Positions 44,017-53,136 of a DNA stretch of 64,000 bases are shown piece by piece. The translations under genes were made by a program, and so were the position numbers. The notes under the pieces are model-generated. The model did no database searches, was not told where the DNA came from, and saw only the letters and a program-made list of their open reading frames with translations. The stretch's first letter is position 1. Every line of letters begins with the position of its first letter. This DNA is from Falsirhodobacter halotolerans (lineage in GTDB: Bacteria > Pseudomonadota > Alphaproteobacteria > Rhodobacterales > Rhodobacteraceae), in assembly GCF_022899245.1 (NCBI RefSeq), contig NZ_JALJAZ010000002.1, positions 124,001 to 188,000 of the forward strand, read 5' to 3'.

Positions 44017-45686
44017 TGGCCGACACCTCCGCAGACACGCCCCTCGTTTCGGTTCGCGACCTGCGCATCGGGGCCAAAACCGACAGTGGGCGCGACGTGG
44101 CGATCATCCAGGGCGTCAGTTTCGACATCGCTCCCGGCGAGATCGTGGCCCTGATCGGCGAATCCGGTTCCGGCAAGACCACCATCGCGCTGTCCCTGAT
44201 GGGGCACACCCGCACCGGGTGTGCCATCCGGGGGGGCAGCATCCGGGTCGGGCGGCACGACGTGACCGCCATGTCGGAACGCCGGCGACGGTCGCTGCGC
44301 GGGGTCGACGTGTCCTATGTCCCGCAATCGGCGGCGGCGGCGTTCAACCCGTCCAAGCGGATCATGGATCAGGTGGTGGAGGTCACGGCCATCCACAAGC
44401 TGATGCCGCGGGCCGAGGCCGAGGCAAAGGCCCGCGAGCTGTTCCGCGCGCTGGCGCTGCCCGATCCCGACACCATCGGCGCGCGGTTTCCGCATCAGGT
44501 GTCGGGTGGGCAGTTGCAGCGCCTGTCGGCGGCGATGGCGCTGATTTCCGACCCGCAACTGGTGATCTTCGACGAACCGACGACCGCGCTGGACGTGACC
44601 ACCCAGATCGAGGTGCTGCGCGCCTTTCGCGCGGTCATGGACCGGGCGTCGATGGCGGGGGTCTATGTCAGTCACGATCTGGCCGTCGTGGCCCAGATCG
44701 CCGACCGGATCATCGTCCTCAAAGGCGGCGAGATCCAGGAGGAGGGCACGACCGAGCAGATCCTGAACGCGCCCACCCACCCTTATACCCGCCAGCTTCT
44801 GGACGCGTTCGAACCCGCGCGACATCAGGCGGTGGCGCCCCGCGCCGCGGCCAGCCCGATCCTGACGGTGGAGGGCCTTGCCGCGGGCTATGGTCTGATC
44901 CGCGACGGCACACCCCAGATCCGCATTCTGGACAATGTGGGCTTCACGCTGGAGCGTGGACGCAATCTGGGGGTCATCGGCGAATCCGGTTCGGGCAAAT
45001 CGACGCTGGCGCGGGCGATCGCGGGGATCCTGCCCGCCTATCGCGGCAAGGTCCGGCTGGACGGCGCGGACCTTCCCGCCGATCTTCGCCAGCGCAGCAA
45101 GGATCAGTTGCGGCGGATGCAGATCGTGTTCCAGTTGGCCGACACCGCGCTGAACCCCGCCCAGCCGATCGAGACGATCCTGGGCCGCCCGCTGACCTTC
45201 TATCACGGGTTGCGCGGGGCGGCGCGCGATCGCCGGGTGATCGAATTGCTGGAGATGGTCCACCTGCCCGCCAACCTGCGCTTTCGCCTGCCCGCCGAAC
45301 TGTCGGGCGGCCAGAAGCAGCGCATCAACCTGGCCCGCGCGCTGGCCGCCGAACCCGACCTGATCCTGTGCGACGAGATCACGTCCGCGCTCGACACCGT
45401 CGTCGGGGCCGCGATCTTCGATCTGTTGAAGGAGTTGCAGCGCGAACTGAACCTCAGCTACATGTTCATCAGCCACGACCTGTCCACGGTGGAGGCGATC
45501 TGCGACGACGTGCTGGTCATGCTCAAGGGCGAGGTGGTGGAGGCGCTGCCCGCCGCCGACATGGCCGCCAAGGCGCGCCACCCCTATTCGCGGTTGCTGA
45601 TTTCCTCCATCCCGCAACTGGATCCGAACTGGCTGCGCCGTCTGGAACAGGATCCCGAACTGGTCGCGCAGTTCGCCCGCCGTTAG
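44013..45686 (+). CDS. Fused dipeptide-type ABC transporter ATPase (DppD-DppF double)
   Basis: The 557-residue protein carries two complete nucleotide-binding domains. Domain 1 has Walker A GESGSGKTT, signature VSGGQLQR and Walker B VIFDEPTTALD. Domain 2 has GESGSGKST, signature LSGGQKQRINLARAL and LILCDEITSALD. Domain 1 also has the oligopeptide-family C-terminal HPYTRQLLDAF. The second Walker B has Ile where DEPTSALD is usual. Starts at 44013 (ATGA overlap with dppC-like) and 44016 are both possible. It powers the DppB/DppC-like permeases. The 3' end overlaps the convergent lrp gene by 4 bp. Confidence 0.92.
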   Translation: MMADTSADTPLVSVRDLRIGAKTDSGRDVAIIQGVSFDIAPGEIVALIGESGSGKTTIALSLMGHTRTGCAIRGGSIRVGRHDVTAMSERRRRSLRGVDVSYVPQSAAAAFNPSKRIMDQVVEVTAIHKLMPRAEAEAKARELFRALALPDPDTIGARFPHQVSGGQLQRLSAAMALISDPQLVIFDEPTTALDVTTQIEVLRAFRAVMDRASMAGVYVSHDLAVVAQIADRIIVLKGGEIQEEGTTEQILNAPTHPYTRQLLDAFEPARHQAVAPRAAASPILTVEGLAAGYGLIRDGTPQIRILDNVGFTLERGRNLGVIGESGSGKSTLARAIAGILPAYRGKVRLDGADLPADLRQRSKDQLRRMQIVFQLADTALNPAQPIETILGRPLTFYHGLRGAARDRRVIELLEMVHLPANLRFRLPAELSGGQKQRINLARALAAEPDLILCDEITSALDTVVGAAIFDLLKELQRELNLSYMFISHDLSTVEAICDDVLVMLKGEVVEALPAADMAAKARHPYSRLLISSIPQLDPNWLRRLEQDPELVAQFARR

Positions 45687-46174
45687 GGGCGGTCGGTGAA
45701 AAGCCGGGTCAGCGGGATCTGGCTTTTCACGAAGGGCGTCTTGATGACGACGAAGCTGAAATACTTGTCGATCCCGATCTCGCGGTCGATCAGGGCCTCC
45801 ACGATGTTCTGATAATCGGTGATCCCCGCCGTCACGAATTTCGCCAGATAATCGTAGCCGCCCGAGACGAGGTGACATTCGATGCAGCTGTCGACCTTTT
45901 CCAGCGCCTCCTGAAAACGGGCAAAGTCGATCTGGCGGTGATTCTTCAGCGTGAATTCGGTGAAGACGGTCAACGTCTCGCCCAGCTTGGCCACGTCGAT
46001 CTGTGCGGTATAGCCGGTGATGTAGCCCGCCTGCTGCAGCTTTTTCACCCGCATCAGGCAGGGCGAGGGCGACAGGGCCACCAGATCGGCCAGTTCGACA
46101 TTAGTGATGCGACCGTTGCGCTGCAATTCGGCCAGAATCCTGACATCGATGCGATCCAGCTTGTGGTCGGCCAT
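45683..46174 (-). CDS. Lrp/AsnC-family transcriptional regulator
   Basis: A 163-residue Lrp-type protein. The HTH is RILAELQRNGRITNVELADLVALSPSPCLMRVKKL (quoted over residues about 13-45, recognition helix SPSPCLMRVKKL), and a RAM effector domain follows (VDSCIECHLVSGGYDYLAKF). Start 46174 has AAGGAG upstream. It diverges from the DAO-type oxidase gene and converges with the importer ATPase gene. It most likely senses an amino acid and regulates the oxidase, as PutR/BkdR-type regulators do for neighbouring catabolic genes. Confidence 0.92.
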   Translation of the reverse strand: MADHKLDRIDVRILAELQRNGRITNVELADLVALSPSPCLMRVKKLQQAGYITGYTAQIDVAKLGETLTVFTEFTLKNHRQIDFARFQEALEKVDSCIECHLVSGGYDYLAKFVTAGITDYQNIVEALIDREIGIDKYFSFVVIKTPFVKSQIPLTRLFTDRP

Positions 46175-46242
46175 GCGGCACAGCTCCTTCTTGGCAAGGC
46201 ATCAGCGGATGCGCCTACGAACAAGACCGGCTACAACAAATG

Positions 46243-46270
46243 ATGCCGTCTGTGAAGGTGACAGCGGCAT
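46243..46270. promoter_or_regulatory. Inverted repeat in the lrp/oxidase divergent gap
   Basis: ATGCCG-t-CTGT and ACAGCGGCAT form a 10-bp inverted repeat with one bulged base around GAAGGTG, 69 bp from the lrp start and 56 bp from the oxidase start. It is a plausible Lrp-type binding region. Confidence 0.4.
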
Positions 46271-46325
46271 ATCACGCCGTCCGCCCCGGTCTAATCTGAT
46301 CGTGCCACGAACAGGAAGACAGCCC

Positions 46326-47651
46326 ATGCCCGCGCCGCTTGCCACGATCAGCACCGACCCGGATCTGCCGTCCCATGCCGATTGCGTCGTCATCGGCGGG
46401 GGGATCGTCGGGGTCTGCACCGCCTATTGGCTGGCGCGGGCGGGGCAGGCGGTCGTGCTTTTGGAAAAGGGGCGCGTCGGGGCCGAGCAGTCCAGCCGGA
46501 ACTGGGGCTGGTGCCGACAGCAGAATCGCGACGCGCGCGAACTGCCGCTGTCCACCGCCAGCCTGACCTTGTGGGAGGATATCGAACGCGATCTGGGGCC
46601 CGGTACCGGGTTTTCTCGCTGCGGCCTCCTCTATCTCTCCAACAGCGAGGCGGAGCTGGACGGCTGGGCCGCCTGGGGTCGTTTTGCCCGCGCGGCGGGG
46701 GTGGACACGCGGATGCTGACGGGGGCGGAGGCGTCCGAACGGGCGGCCGCGACCGGGCGCACCTGGCGCGGCGGCGTCTGGTCGCCTTCGGACGGCACGG
46801 CCGATCCGTCCCGCGCGGCCCCCTTCATCGCGCAGGGGGTCGAAAAGCACGGCGGCCGCGTGGTCCAGATGTGCGCCGCGCGCGGGATCGAGATGGCGGG
46901 CGGTCGCGTCGCCGGGGTCGTCACCGAACGCGGCACGATCCGCACGGCCCGCGTGGTCGTCGCCGGCGGGGCGTGGGCGTCCAGCTTTCTGCACCAGATG
47001 GGCGTGGATTTTCCGCAAGCCTCGATCCGCAGTTCGATCCTGTCGATCATGCCGGGCGCGACAGGATTGCCCGATGCGCTGCACACCGCCGACGTGTCCA
47101 TCACGCGGCGGGGGGATGGCGGGCACACGCTGGCGATCTCGGGCCGCGCCTCGGTCGATCTGACGCCGGGAATGCTGCGGGGGTCGAAGCAGTTTCTGCC
47201 GATGTTCGCCAAACGCTGGCGCGCGCTGCGCGTGGGCGGGACGGGCGGCTGGCGCGCGGGGTTCGAGACGCGGCGGATCTGGGCGCTGGACCGCGAAACA
47301 CCGATGGAGCGGATGCGCGTGCTGGACCCCGCCCCCGCGCCGGCGTTGATCCGGCAGACATTGACGCGGGCGCGCGCGCTGCTGCCCGCCCTGCGCGACA
47401 TCCCGGTCCAGGCCTCTTGGGCGGGGTATATCGACAGCACGCCCGACGGGGTGCCGGTCATCGACGCGGATATGGGCGTGCCGGGGCTGGTGCTGGCGGC
47501 GGGTCTGTCGGGGCACGGGTTCGGGATCGGGCCGGGGGTCGGCCATCTTGTGGCCGACATGGTGCTGGGCCGCGCGCCCCTGACCGAAACCGCGCAATAC
47601 AGGCTGGCGCGGTTCGACGAAAGCCAGTGGGGCAAGGTGGCCAAGTTCTGA
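46326..47651 (+). CDS. FAD-dependent oxidoreductase, DAO / glycine-D-amino-acid oxidase family
   Basis: A 441-residue flavoprotein. The FAD motif is DCVVIGGGIVGVCTAYWLARAG (residues about 19-40, quoted around GGGIVG), followed by GAEQSSRNWGWCRQQNRDARE. The C-terminal TPDGVPVIDADMGVPGLVLA precedes GLSGHGFGIGPGVGH. Start 46326 has AGGA upstream. Such enzymes deaminate or dealkylate secondary amines and D-amino acids. The gene heads a run with two aldehyde dehydrogenases and a tartrate-type dehydrogenase and is opposite lrp, so an amino-acid-derived substrate is likely. Confidence 0.85.
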   Translation: MPAPLATISTDPDLPSHADCVVIGGGIVGVCTAYWLARAGQAVVLLEKGRVGAEQSSRNWGWCRQQNRDARELPLSTASLTLWEDIERDLGPGTGFSRCGLLYLSNSEAELDGWAAWGRFARAAGVDTRMLTGAEASERAAATGRTWRGGVWSPSDGTADPSRAAPFIAQGVEKHGGRVVQMCAARGIEMAGGRVAGVVTERGTIRTARVVVAGGAWASSFLHQMGVDFPQASIRSSILSIMPGATGLPDALHTADVSITRRGDGGHTLAISGRASVDLTPGMLRGSKQFLPMFAKRWRALRVGGTGGWRAGFETRRIWALDRETPMERMRVLDPAPAPALIRQTLTRARALLPALRDIPVQASWAGYIDSTPDGVPVIDADMGVPGLVLAAGLSGHGFGIGPGVGHLVADMVLGRAPLTETAQYRLARFDESQWGKVAKF

Positions 47652-47777
47652 GGGGCCGCGAAATCTTCTGCGGCGGCGCGGTTCGGCTTTCGCGCGATCT
47701 GCCGTCAGGGCCGCCCTTTCGGCAGGTGGTGTCGCGGCACCTGAACGATCATGGGCAAAACCGACAAGGGGGACGTC

Positions 47778-49235
47778 ATGTCACGGCGACCGGACGATCT
47801 GATGCTGCGCGCGGCGCATTTCATCGCAGGCACCTATGTGGAGGACACGCCGCAGCTGGACGTGATCGCGCCGTCCGACGGGCGGGTGCTGACACGCATC
47901 CCCGTCGCTTCGGCCGCGATGGTGGACCGCGCGGTCGCCGCCGCGCGCGCGGCGCTCGGCACTTCGGGCTGGGCGGGGTTGACGCCGCGCGACCGGACCC
48001 GTGCCCTGCATCGCTGGGCCGACCTGATCGAGGCCGAGGCCGACACCCTTGCGCATCTGGAGGCCGTCTGTTCCTCGCGTCCCGTATCCCACGCGGCGAC
48101 CGGGGATGTCGTGGTCACGGCCGAACAAATCCGGTTCTTTGCCGAATTCGCGGACAAGGAGGGCGGCGATCTGGTTCCCACGGGGGCCGGCAGCCTGGGG
48201 TTCATCGCGTCCGAGCCTTATGGCGTGATCGGCGCCATCGCGCCGTGGAACTTCCCGATCTCCATGGCCGGCTGGAAAATGGCGCCCGCGCTGGCCGCAG
48301 GGAACGCAGTCGTGCTGAAACCGTCGGAGATGACGCCGTTCTCCGCCCTCTACATGGCGGAACTGTCGGTGCGGGCGGGCATTCCGGCGGGGCTGGTCAA
48401 CGTGGTCTTGGGTGATGGCGTGACGACGGGGCCCGCGATCACCGGCCATCCCGGGATCGACAAGGTCAGCTTCACCGGCTCCACCCGCGCGGGCGCGGCG
48501 ATCATGGAACATGTGGCCCGCACGGGCATCAAGCCGATGACGCTGGAACTGGGCGGCAAAAGCCCGATGGTCGTGTTCGACGACGCCGATCTCGACCTGA
48601 CGGCGGACTGTCTGGAACGGGGCATCCTGCCCAATGCGGGGCAGTTCTGCGTGGCCGGATCGCGGATCATCGTCCAGCGGGGCATCGCGGACGCGCTGGC
48701 CGAACGTCTGGCCGCGCGCTTTGCCGTTCACCGGCCCGCCGCGACCTGGGCCGACCAGCCGGGCTTCTGCCCGATCATCTCGGAAACGCAGCTGGCCCGC
48801 ATCGACGGCATCGTGCAGGCCGCCGTCGCCGAAGGCGCCCGGCTTGTGACCGGGGGCGCGCGGTTCGATCATCCGGGCAGCTTCTATCGGCCCACGCTGA
48901 TCCGCGACGTCACCGCGGCCAGCCCCGCCGTCACCCAGGAGATCTTCGGCCCCGTCGCCACCTTCCAGACCTTCGACACCGAGGACGAGGCGATGGAGCT
49001 GGCCGCGCATCCGACCTATGGCCTTTGCGCGGGGCTGTTCACCCGCGATCTGTCGCGGGCACTGCGTCTGACACGGCGGTTGCAGGCGGGCACGGTCTGG
49101 GTGAACCGGTATGGCCGGTCGCGCGATCACATCCTGCCGACGGGGGGCTGGAAGGCCTCGGGGCTTGGCAAGGACCTTGGACGCGAAGCATATACCGCGA
49201 ACCGCCGCACGAAATCCGTGCTGATCGACATCTGA
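47778..49235 (+). CDS. Aldehyde dehydrogenase, PuuC-like (gamma-glutamyl-aminobutyraldehyde dehydrogenase type)
   Basis: A 485-residue NAD-dependent aldehyde dehydrogenase with the oxyanion Asn158 in APWNFPISM, the general base Glu257 in MTLELGGKSP and the catalytic Cys291 in NAGQFCVAGSR. AAGGGGG sits five bases before the ATG at 47778, so this start is favoured over 47751. It should oxidise the aldehyde made by the neighbouring amine oxidase or aminotransferase. Its broad class resembles PuuC and betaine-aldehyde dehydrogenases; the substrate is not fixed by sequence alone. Confidence 0.88.
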   Translation: MSRRPDDLMLRAAHFIAGTYVEDTPQLDVIAPSDGRVLTRIPVASAAMVDRAVAAARAALGTSGWAGLTPRDRTRALHRWADLIEAEADTLAHLEAVCSSRPVSHAATGDVVVTAEQIRFFAEFADKEGGDLVPTGAGSLGFIASEPYGVIGAIAPWNFPISMAGWKMAPALAAGNAVVLKPSEMTPFSALYMAELSVRAGIPAGLVNVVLGDGVTTGPAITGHPGIDKVSFTGSTRAGAAIMEHVARTGIKPMTLELGGKSPMVVFDDADLDLTADCLERGILPNAGQFCVAGSRIIVQRGIADALAERLAARFAVHRPAATWADQPGFCPIISETQLARIDGIVQAAVAEGARLVTGGARFDHPGSFYRPTLIRDVTAASPAVTQEIFGPVATFQTFDTEDEAMELAAHPTYGLCAGLFTRDLSRALRLTRRLQAGTVWVNRYGRSRDHILPTGGWKASGLGKDLGREAYTANRRTKSVLIDI

Positions 49236-49249
49236 CAAGAAAGTCCGCC

Positions 49250-50296
49250 ATGACCACCCACCAGATCGCACTTATTCCCGGTGACGGCATCGGGGTCGAC
49301 GTGACCCGCGCCACCGTCTCGGTCCTGAAGGCCGCCGCCGACCGCTTCGGCTTTGCGCTGCAGACGCAAGGTTTCGACTGGTCCTGCGACACCTATCTGC
49401 GGACCGGGGCGATGATGCCCGAGGATGGGATCGCGCAGTTGCGGGCGTTCGATGCCATCTTTCTGGGCGCGGTGGGGTGGCCCGCCACGGTTCCCGACAG
49501 CGTGTCGCTGCACGGGTTGCTGTTGCCGATCCGCAAGGCGTTCGACCAATACGCCAACATCCGTCCGCACCGGCTGCTGCCCGGCGTCGAAGGGCCGCTG
49601 AAGGCCACGGGCTTCGACATTCTGTGCATCCGCGAAAATACCGAAGGCGAATATTCCGGCGCGGGCGGCCGCGTCCATCAGGGCCGCGACAACGAGGTGG
49701 CGACCGAGACCGCCATCTTCACCCGCAAGGGCGTGGAACGGATCATCCGCTTCGGGTTCGATCAGGCGCGGGCCCGCCGCAAGCACCTGACCTCGGTCAC
49801 AAAATCGAACGCGCAGAAATACTCGATGGTCTTCTGGGACGAGGTCACGCGCGAGGTGGCGGCCGATTATCCCGACGTGGCGGTCAGCCACATGCATATC
49901 GACGCCATGGCCGCCAAGATGGTGATGGCGCCGCAGGATCTGGACGTGATCGTCGCCTCGAACCTGTTCGGCGACATCCTGACCGATCTGGGCGCCGCGA
50001 TCCAGGGGGGCCTCGGCTTTGCCGCATCGGCCAACATCTGCCCGGACCGCAGCGGCCCGTCCATGTTCGAACCGGTGCACGGATCGGCCCCCGACATCGC
50101 GGGGAAGGACATCGCCAACCCCATCGCCGCGATCTGGTCGGGCGCCATGATGCTGGACCATCTGGGCGAGAGCGAGGCCGCCGCCGCCATCCTGACCGCC
50201 ATCGAGACCGCGACGGCGCAGGGCATCGGCACCCGCCCCGGTTCTCATGGCACGGGGCAGATCACCACCGCCATCCTGAACGCATTGCCATCCTGA
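49250..50296 (+). CDS. Isocitrate/isopropylmalate-family dehydrogenase, tartrate/D-malate dehydrogenase type
   Basis: A 348-residue beta-decarboxylating dehydrogenase. It begins MTTHQIALIPGDGIGVDVTR and contains CIRENTEGEYSG (substrate loop), TSVTKSNAQKYS (catalytic Lys region), ASNLFGDILTDLGAA (metal Asp residues) and MFEPVHGSAPDIAGKDIANP (cofactor loop). The RENTEGEYS pattern is that of the tartrate dehydrogenase/D-malate group. It would oxidise a 2-hydroxy diacid with possible decarboxylation. Its stop codon lies inside the second copy of a 17-bp tandem duplication. Confidence 0.9.
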   Translation: MTTHQIALIPGDGIGVDVTRATVSVLKAAADRFGFALQTQGFDWSCDTYLRTGAMMPEDGIAQLRAFDAIFLGAVGWPATVPDSVSLHGLLLPIRKAFDQYANIRPHRLLPGVEGPLKATGFDILCIRENTEGEYSGAGGRVHQGRDNEVATETAIFTRKGVERIIRFGFDQARARRKHLTSVTKSNAQKYSMVFWDEVTREVAADYPDVAVSHMHIDAMAAKMVMAPQDLDVIVASNLFGDILTDLGAAIQGGLGFAASANICPDRSGPSMFEPVHGSAPDIAGKDIANPIAAIWSGAMMLDHLGESEAAAAILTAIETATAQGIGTRPGSHGTGQITTAILNALPS

Positions 50297-50303
50297 ACGC
50301 ATT
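50270..50303. repeat. 17-bp perfect tandem duplication at the gene junction
   Basis: GCCATCCTGAACGCATT occurs twice head to tail (50270-50286 and 50287-50303). The second copy supplies the stop of the tartrate-type dehydrogenase gene. With only one copy, its frame would run straight into the next aldehyde dehydrogenase gene. Confidence 0.95.
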
Positions 50304-50316
50304 GAAAGGCCGACCC

Positions 50317-51753
50317 ATGAACCTGACCGATCCACAGCTTTTTCGCCAGGCGGCCCTGATCGACGGGGAATGGATCGCGCGCGCCGATCTGGACGTGGTC
50401 GATCCCGCGACCGGAACGGCGATGGGCACGATGCCCGACTGCACCGCCGAGGAGACGACCCGCGCCATCGCCGCCGCCGAGGCCGCGATGGTGGGCTGGC
50501 GTGCCCGCACCCATGCCGAACGGGCCGATATCCTGATGCGCTGGTATCATCTGATCCTGGACCACACCGAGGATCTGGCGCTGATCCTGACCACCGAACA
50601 GGGCAAGCCGCTGTCGGAAGCGCGGGGCGAGGTCGCCTATGGCGCGTCCTTCGTGCGCTGGTTCGCAGAGGAGGCGCGGCGCATCAACGGCAAGATCATC
50701 CCCTCGCCCGCGCCGGGCAGGAAGATCCTTGTGATGAAGGAGCCGGTGGGCGTCTGCGCCATCATCACGCCGTGGAACTTCCCCATCGCGATGATCACGC
50801 GCAAGGTCGCGCCGGGGCTGGCGGCGGGCTGCACGATGGTCATCAAGCCGTCGGATTTCACGCCTTATTCCGCGCTGGCCCTTGCGATCCTAGGCGAACG
50901 GGCGGGCATTCCGGCGGGGGTGCTGAACGTGCTGACGGGCCGCCCCGAAGCGATCGGGGCCACGCTGACGGCCAGCCCGGTGGTGCGCAAGTTGTCCTTT
51001 ACCGGATCGACCCGCGTGGGCGCCCTGCTTGCCGAACAATGCGCCCCCACGCTGAAGAAACTGTCGCTGGAACTGGGCGGCAACGCGCCCTTCATCGTCT
51101 TTGACGACGCCGATCTGGATGCGGCGGTCGAAGGGGCGATGCAGTCCAAGTTCCGCAATGGCGGGCAGACCTGCGTCTGCGCCAACCGCATCCTTGTGCA
51201 GGCGGGCATTCACGACGCCTTCGTGGCGGCGCTGGCAGCCCGTGTCGACGCGCTGCAGGTCGGGCCGGGGACCGAGGACGGGACCCAGATCGGCCCGATG
51301 ATCAACAGCGCGGCGATCGCCAAGATCCGCGCCCATGTGGCCGACGCCACGGCCAAGGGCGCGCGGGCGGCGACGAAGGCGCGCGATCTGCCCGCCGGTT
51401 ACGCCGATCCCGTCGTTCTGGAAGGGGCCCGCACCGACATGCTGCTGGCATCGGAAGAGACGTTCGGCCCCGTCGCGCCCATCTTCCGCTTCCAGACCGA
51501 GGAGGAGGCCGTGGCCATCGCCAACGCCACCCCCTTCGGCCTGGCCGCCTATTTCTTCACCCGCGATCTGGGCCGGGCCTTCCGGGTGGGCGAGGCGCTG
51601 GAAGTCGGGATGGTCGGATTGAACACCGGCACCATCAGCAACGAGGTCGCGCCCTTCGGCGGCGTCAAGGCGTCGGGTCTGGGCCGCGAAGGTGCGCAGG
51701 AAGGGATCGAGGAGTATCTTGAGACCAAGGCCTTCCACATGGGTGGCCTGTAA
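50317..51753 (+). CDS. gabD: Succinate-semialdehyde dehydrogenase-type aldehyde dehydrogenase (GabD-like)
   Basis: A 478-residue aldehyde dehydrogenase. Asn154 is in TPWNFPIAM, Glu252 in LSLELGGNAP and catalytic Cys286 in NGGQTCVCANR. The Cys-x-Cys redox pair (286/288) and the C-terminal EEYLETKAFHMGGL are typical of the GabD branch. It converts succinate semialdehyde or a related omega-oxo acid to a diacid entering the TCA cycle, matching the aminotransferase/oxidase products upstream. The ATG at 50317 follows AAAGG. Confidence 0.9.
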   Translation: MNLTDPQLFRQAALIDGEWIARADLDVVDPATGTAMGTMPDCTAEETTRAIAAAEAAMVGWRARTHAERADILMRWYHLILDHTEDLALILTTEQGKPLSEARGEVAYGASFVRWFAEEARRINGKIIPSPAPGRKILVMKEPVGVCAIITPWNFPIAMITRKVAPGLAAGCTMVIKPSDFTPYSALALAILGERAGIPAGVLNVLTGRPEAIGATLTASPVVRKLSFTGSTRVGALLAEQCAPTLKKLSLELGGNAPFIVFDDADLDAAVEGAMQSKFRNGGQTCVCANRILVQAGIHDAFVAALAARVDALQVGPGTEDGTQIGPMINSAAIAKIRAHVADATAKGARAATKARDLPAGYADPVVLEGARTDMLLASEETFGPVAPIFRFQTEEEAVAIANATPFGLAAYFFTRDLGRAFRVGEALEVGMVGLNTGTISNEVAPFGGVKASGLGREGAQEGIEEYLETKAFHMGGL

Positions 51754-51771
51754 CGGCCCCCGCCCCGGACG

Positions 51772-53136
51772 TCAGTCGGTGTCGGGGGCGGCGGCCCATG
51801 CGCCGATGGGGGCGGGGCGGACGGGGGCCTGATCGCGCAGGCGTCCGACCTGCGCGACGGGGATCCCGGCATGGCCCGCGATGATCTCGGCCCCCGCCAA
51901 TTGGCAGAACCGTCCCTGACAGCGGCCCATGCCGACACGGCCCAGCGATTTGGCCCGGTTCGCTTCGGCCCCGCCATGATCGACCGCGGCGCGCAAGGCA
52001 CCCGCCGTGATCCCCTCGCAGCGGCAGACGATCGTTGCATCGGGCGTTTGTCGCACCATTTCAGCCGGCCAGGGAAAGGCCGTGGCGATGCCGGTGGCGA
52101 AGCGCCGCATCCGTGCCAACCGGCGCAGATCGGCGGCGGGGTCGGGCGCGGCCCGGCCCATGTCCTGCAGGCAGGCCGTCGCCGCAAGCCGCCCCAGAAT
52201 CTCGGCCCCGTCGGCCCCCAGAACCCGCAACCCGTCCCCGGCAAGATAAAGCCCCGCCCCCGCGCGCCCGAAAAGGTCGCTTTGCGGCAACCATTGCGCC
52301 CACCTTTCGTCATAGGTGAAGCGCGCCCCGGCAAGGCCCGCCAATTGCGTGTCCGGGCGCAGATGCCAGCCCAGCCCCACCATGTCGCAGTCCGTGCGCC
52401 GGGGGGCGCCTCCGGCGGTGGTCCAGTGCAGCGCGACCGGCCCGTCCCCGTCGCTCTCGACCCGGTCCAGACGCACGCCGGAATGATAAAGTCGGCCCAG
52501 ACGGGCGCGCATCGCCAGCCCCCGCACCGCAAGGCGGGGCCGGGCCAGAAGGCCGCCCAGCCCGCGCGCCTGGGTCCGCAGGGGCGCGGTGTCCAACACC
52601 GCCGCGACATGGGCCCCGGCCTTGATCAGCTGCACCGCGACCAGCGTCAGCAGCGGGCCCGAGCCCGCCAGCACCATCCGCCGCCCCAACGCAACCCCTT
52701 GCGCCTTCAATGCGATCTGCGTGGCCCCCAAACTGAAGACCCCCGGCGCCTGCCAGCCGGGCAGGGGGGCCAGGCGGTCGGTGGCCCCGGTGGCGACGAT
52801 CAGGCGGTCGAAGGGCACCTCGCGGCGGCCAAGGGGCGTCAGCACGTGCAGCACCTGATCCGCGACCGCCACGACCGAACTTCGGGCCAGATGGTCCACC
52901 GCACCCCGCGCCGTCAGGCCGTCGAACGTGGCGTGGAGGGCCCCCGCCTTGCCCGCCTCGGACCCGTAAAGCTGTTCGGGCGGGCGGAGGAACCCCTCGG
53001 GCGGGCGGCGATAGATCTGGCCGCCGGCGCGCGCCCCCTCGTCCACGACGATGGGGCGAAGGCCCGCCGCGACCAGCGTTTCCGCCGCGCGGATGCCGGC
53101 GGGACCCGCCCCGACGATGACGACGCGGTCGGTCAT
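51772..53136 (-). CDS. HcnB/OoxA-like FAD- and [2Fe-2S]-binding subunit of an opine/D-hydroxyproline/HCN-type dehydrogenase
   Basis: A 454-residue flavoprotein. The N-terminal FAD motif is VVIVGAGPAGIRAAETLVAAG, and VLAGSGPLLTLVAVQLIKAG marks the second nucleotide-binding fold. The C-terminal BFD-like domain has CRCEGITAGAL and GRCQGRFCQ, giving a C-x-C...C-x4-C iron-sulfur site. This is the architecture of HcnB, OoxA-type opine oxidase and D-hydroxyproline dehydrogenase subunits. Start 53136 has GGAGG at proper distance and an ATGA overlap with the small [2Fe-2S] gene. It acts with that gene and the HcnC-like oxidase at 57629. Confidence 0.87.
   Translation of the reverse strand: MTDRVVIVGAGPAGIRAAETLVAAGLRPIVVDEGARAGGQIYRRPPEGFLRPPEQLYGSEAGKAGALHATFDGLTARGAVDHLARSSVVAVADQVLHVLTPLGRREVPFDRLIVATGATDRLAPLPGWQAPGVFSLGATQIALKAQGVALGRRMVLAGSGPLLTLVAVQLIKAGAHVAAVLDTAPLRTQARGLGGLLARPRLAVRGLAMRARLGRLYHSGVRLDRVESDGDGPVALHWTTAGGAPRRTDCDMVGLGWHLRPDTQLAGLAGARFTYDERWAQWLPQSDLFGRAGAGLYLAGDGLRVLGADGAEILGRLAATACLQDMGRAAPDPAADLRRLARMRRFATGIATAFPWPAEMVRQTPDATIVCRCEGITAGALRAAVDHGGAEANRAKSLGRVGMGRCQGRFCQLAGAEIIAGHAGIPVAQVGRLRDQAPVRPAPIGAWAAAPDTD

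Noticed and set aside
43728-45878. A 716-codon minus-strand open frame opposite the importer ATPase
   Set aside because: The plus strand carries two complete ABC ATPase domains; the minus frame has no domain pattern and overlaps three genes.
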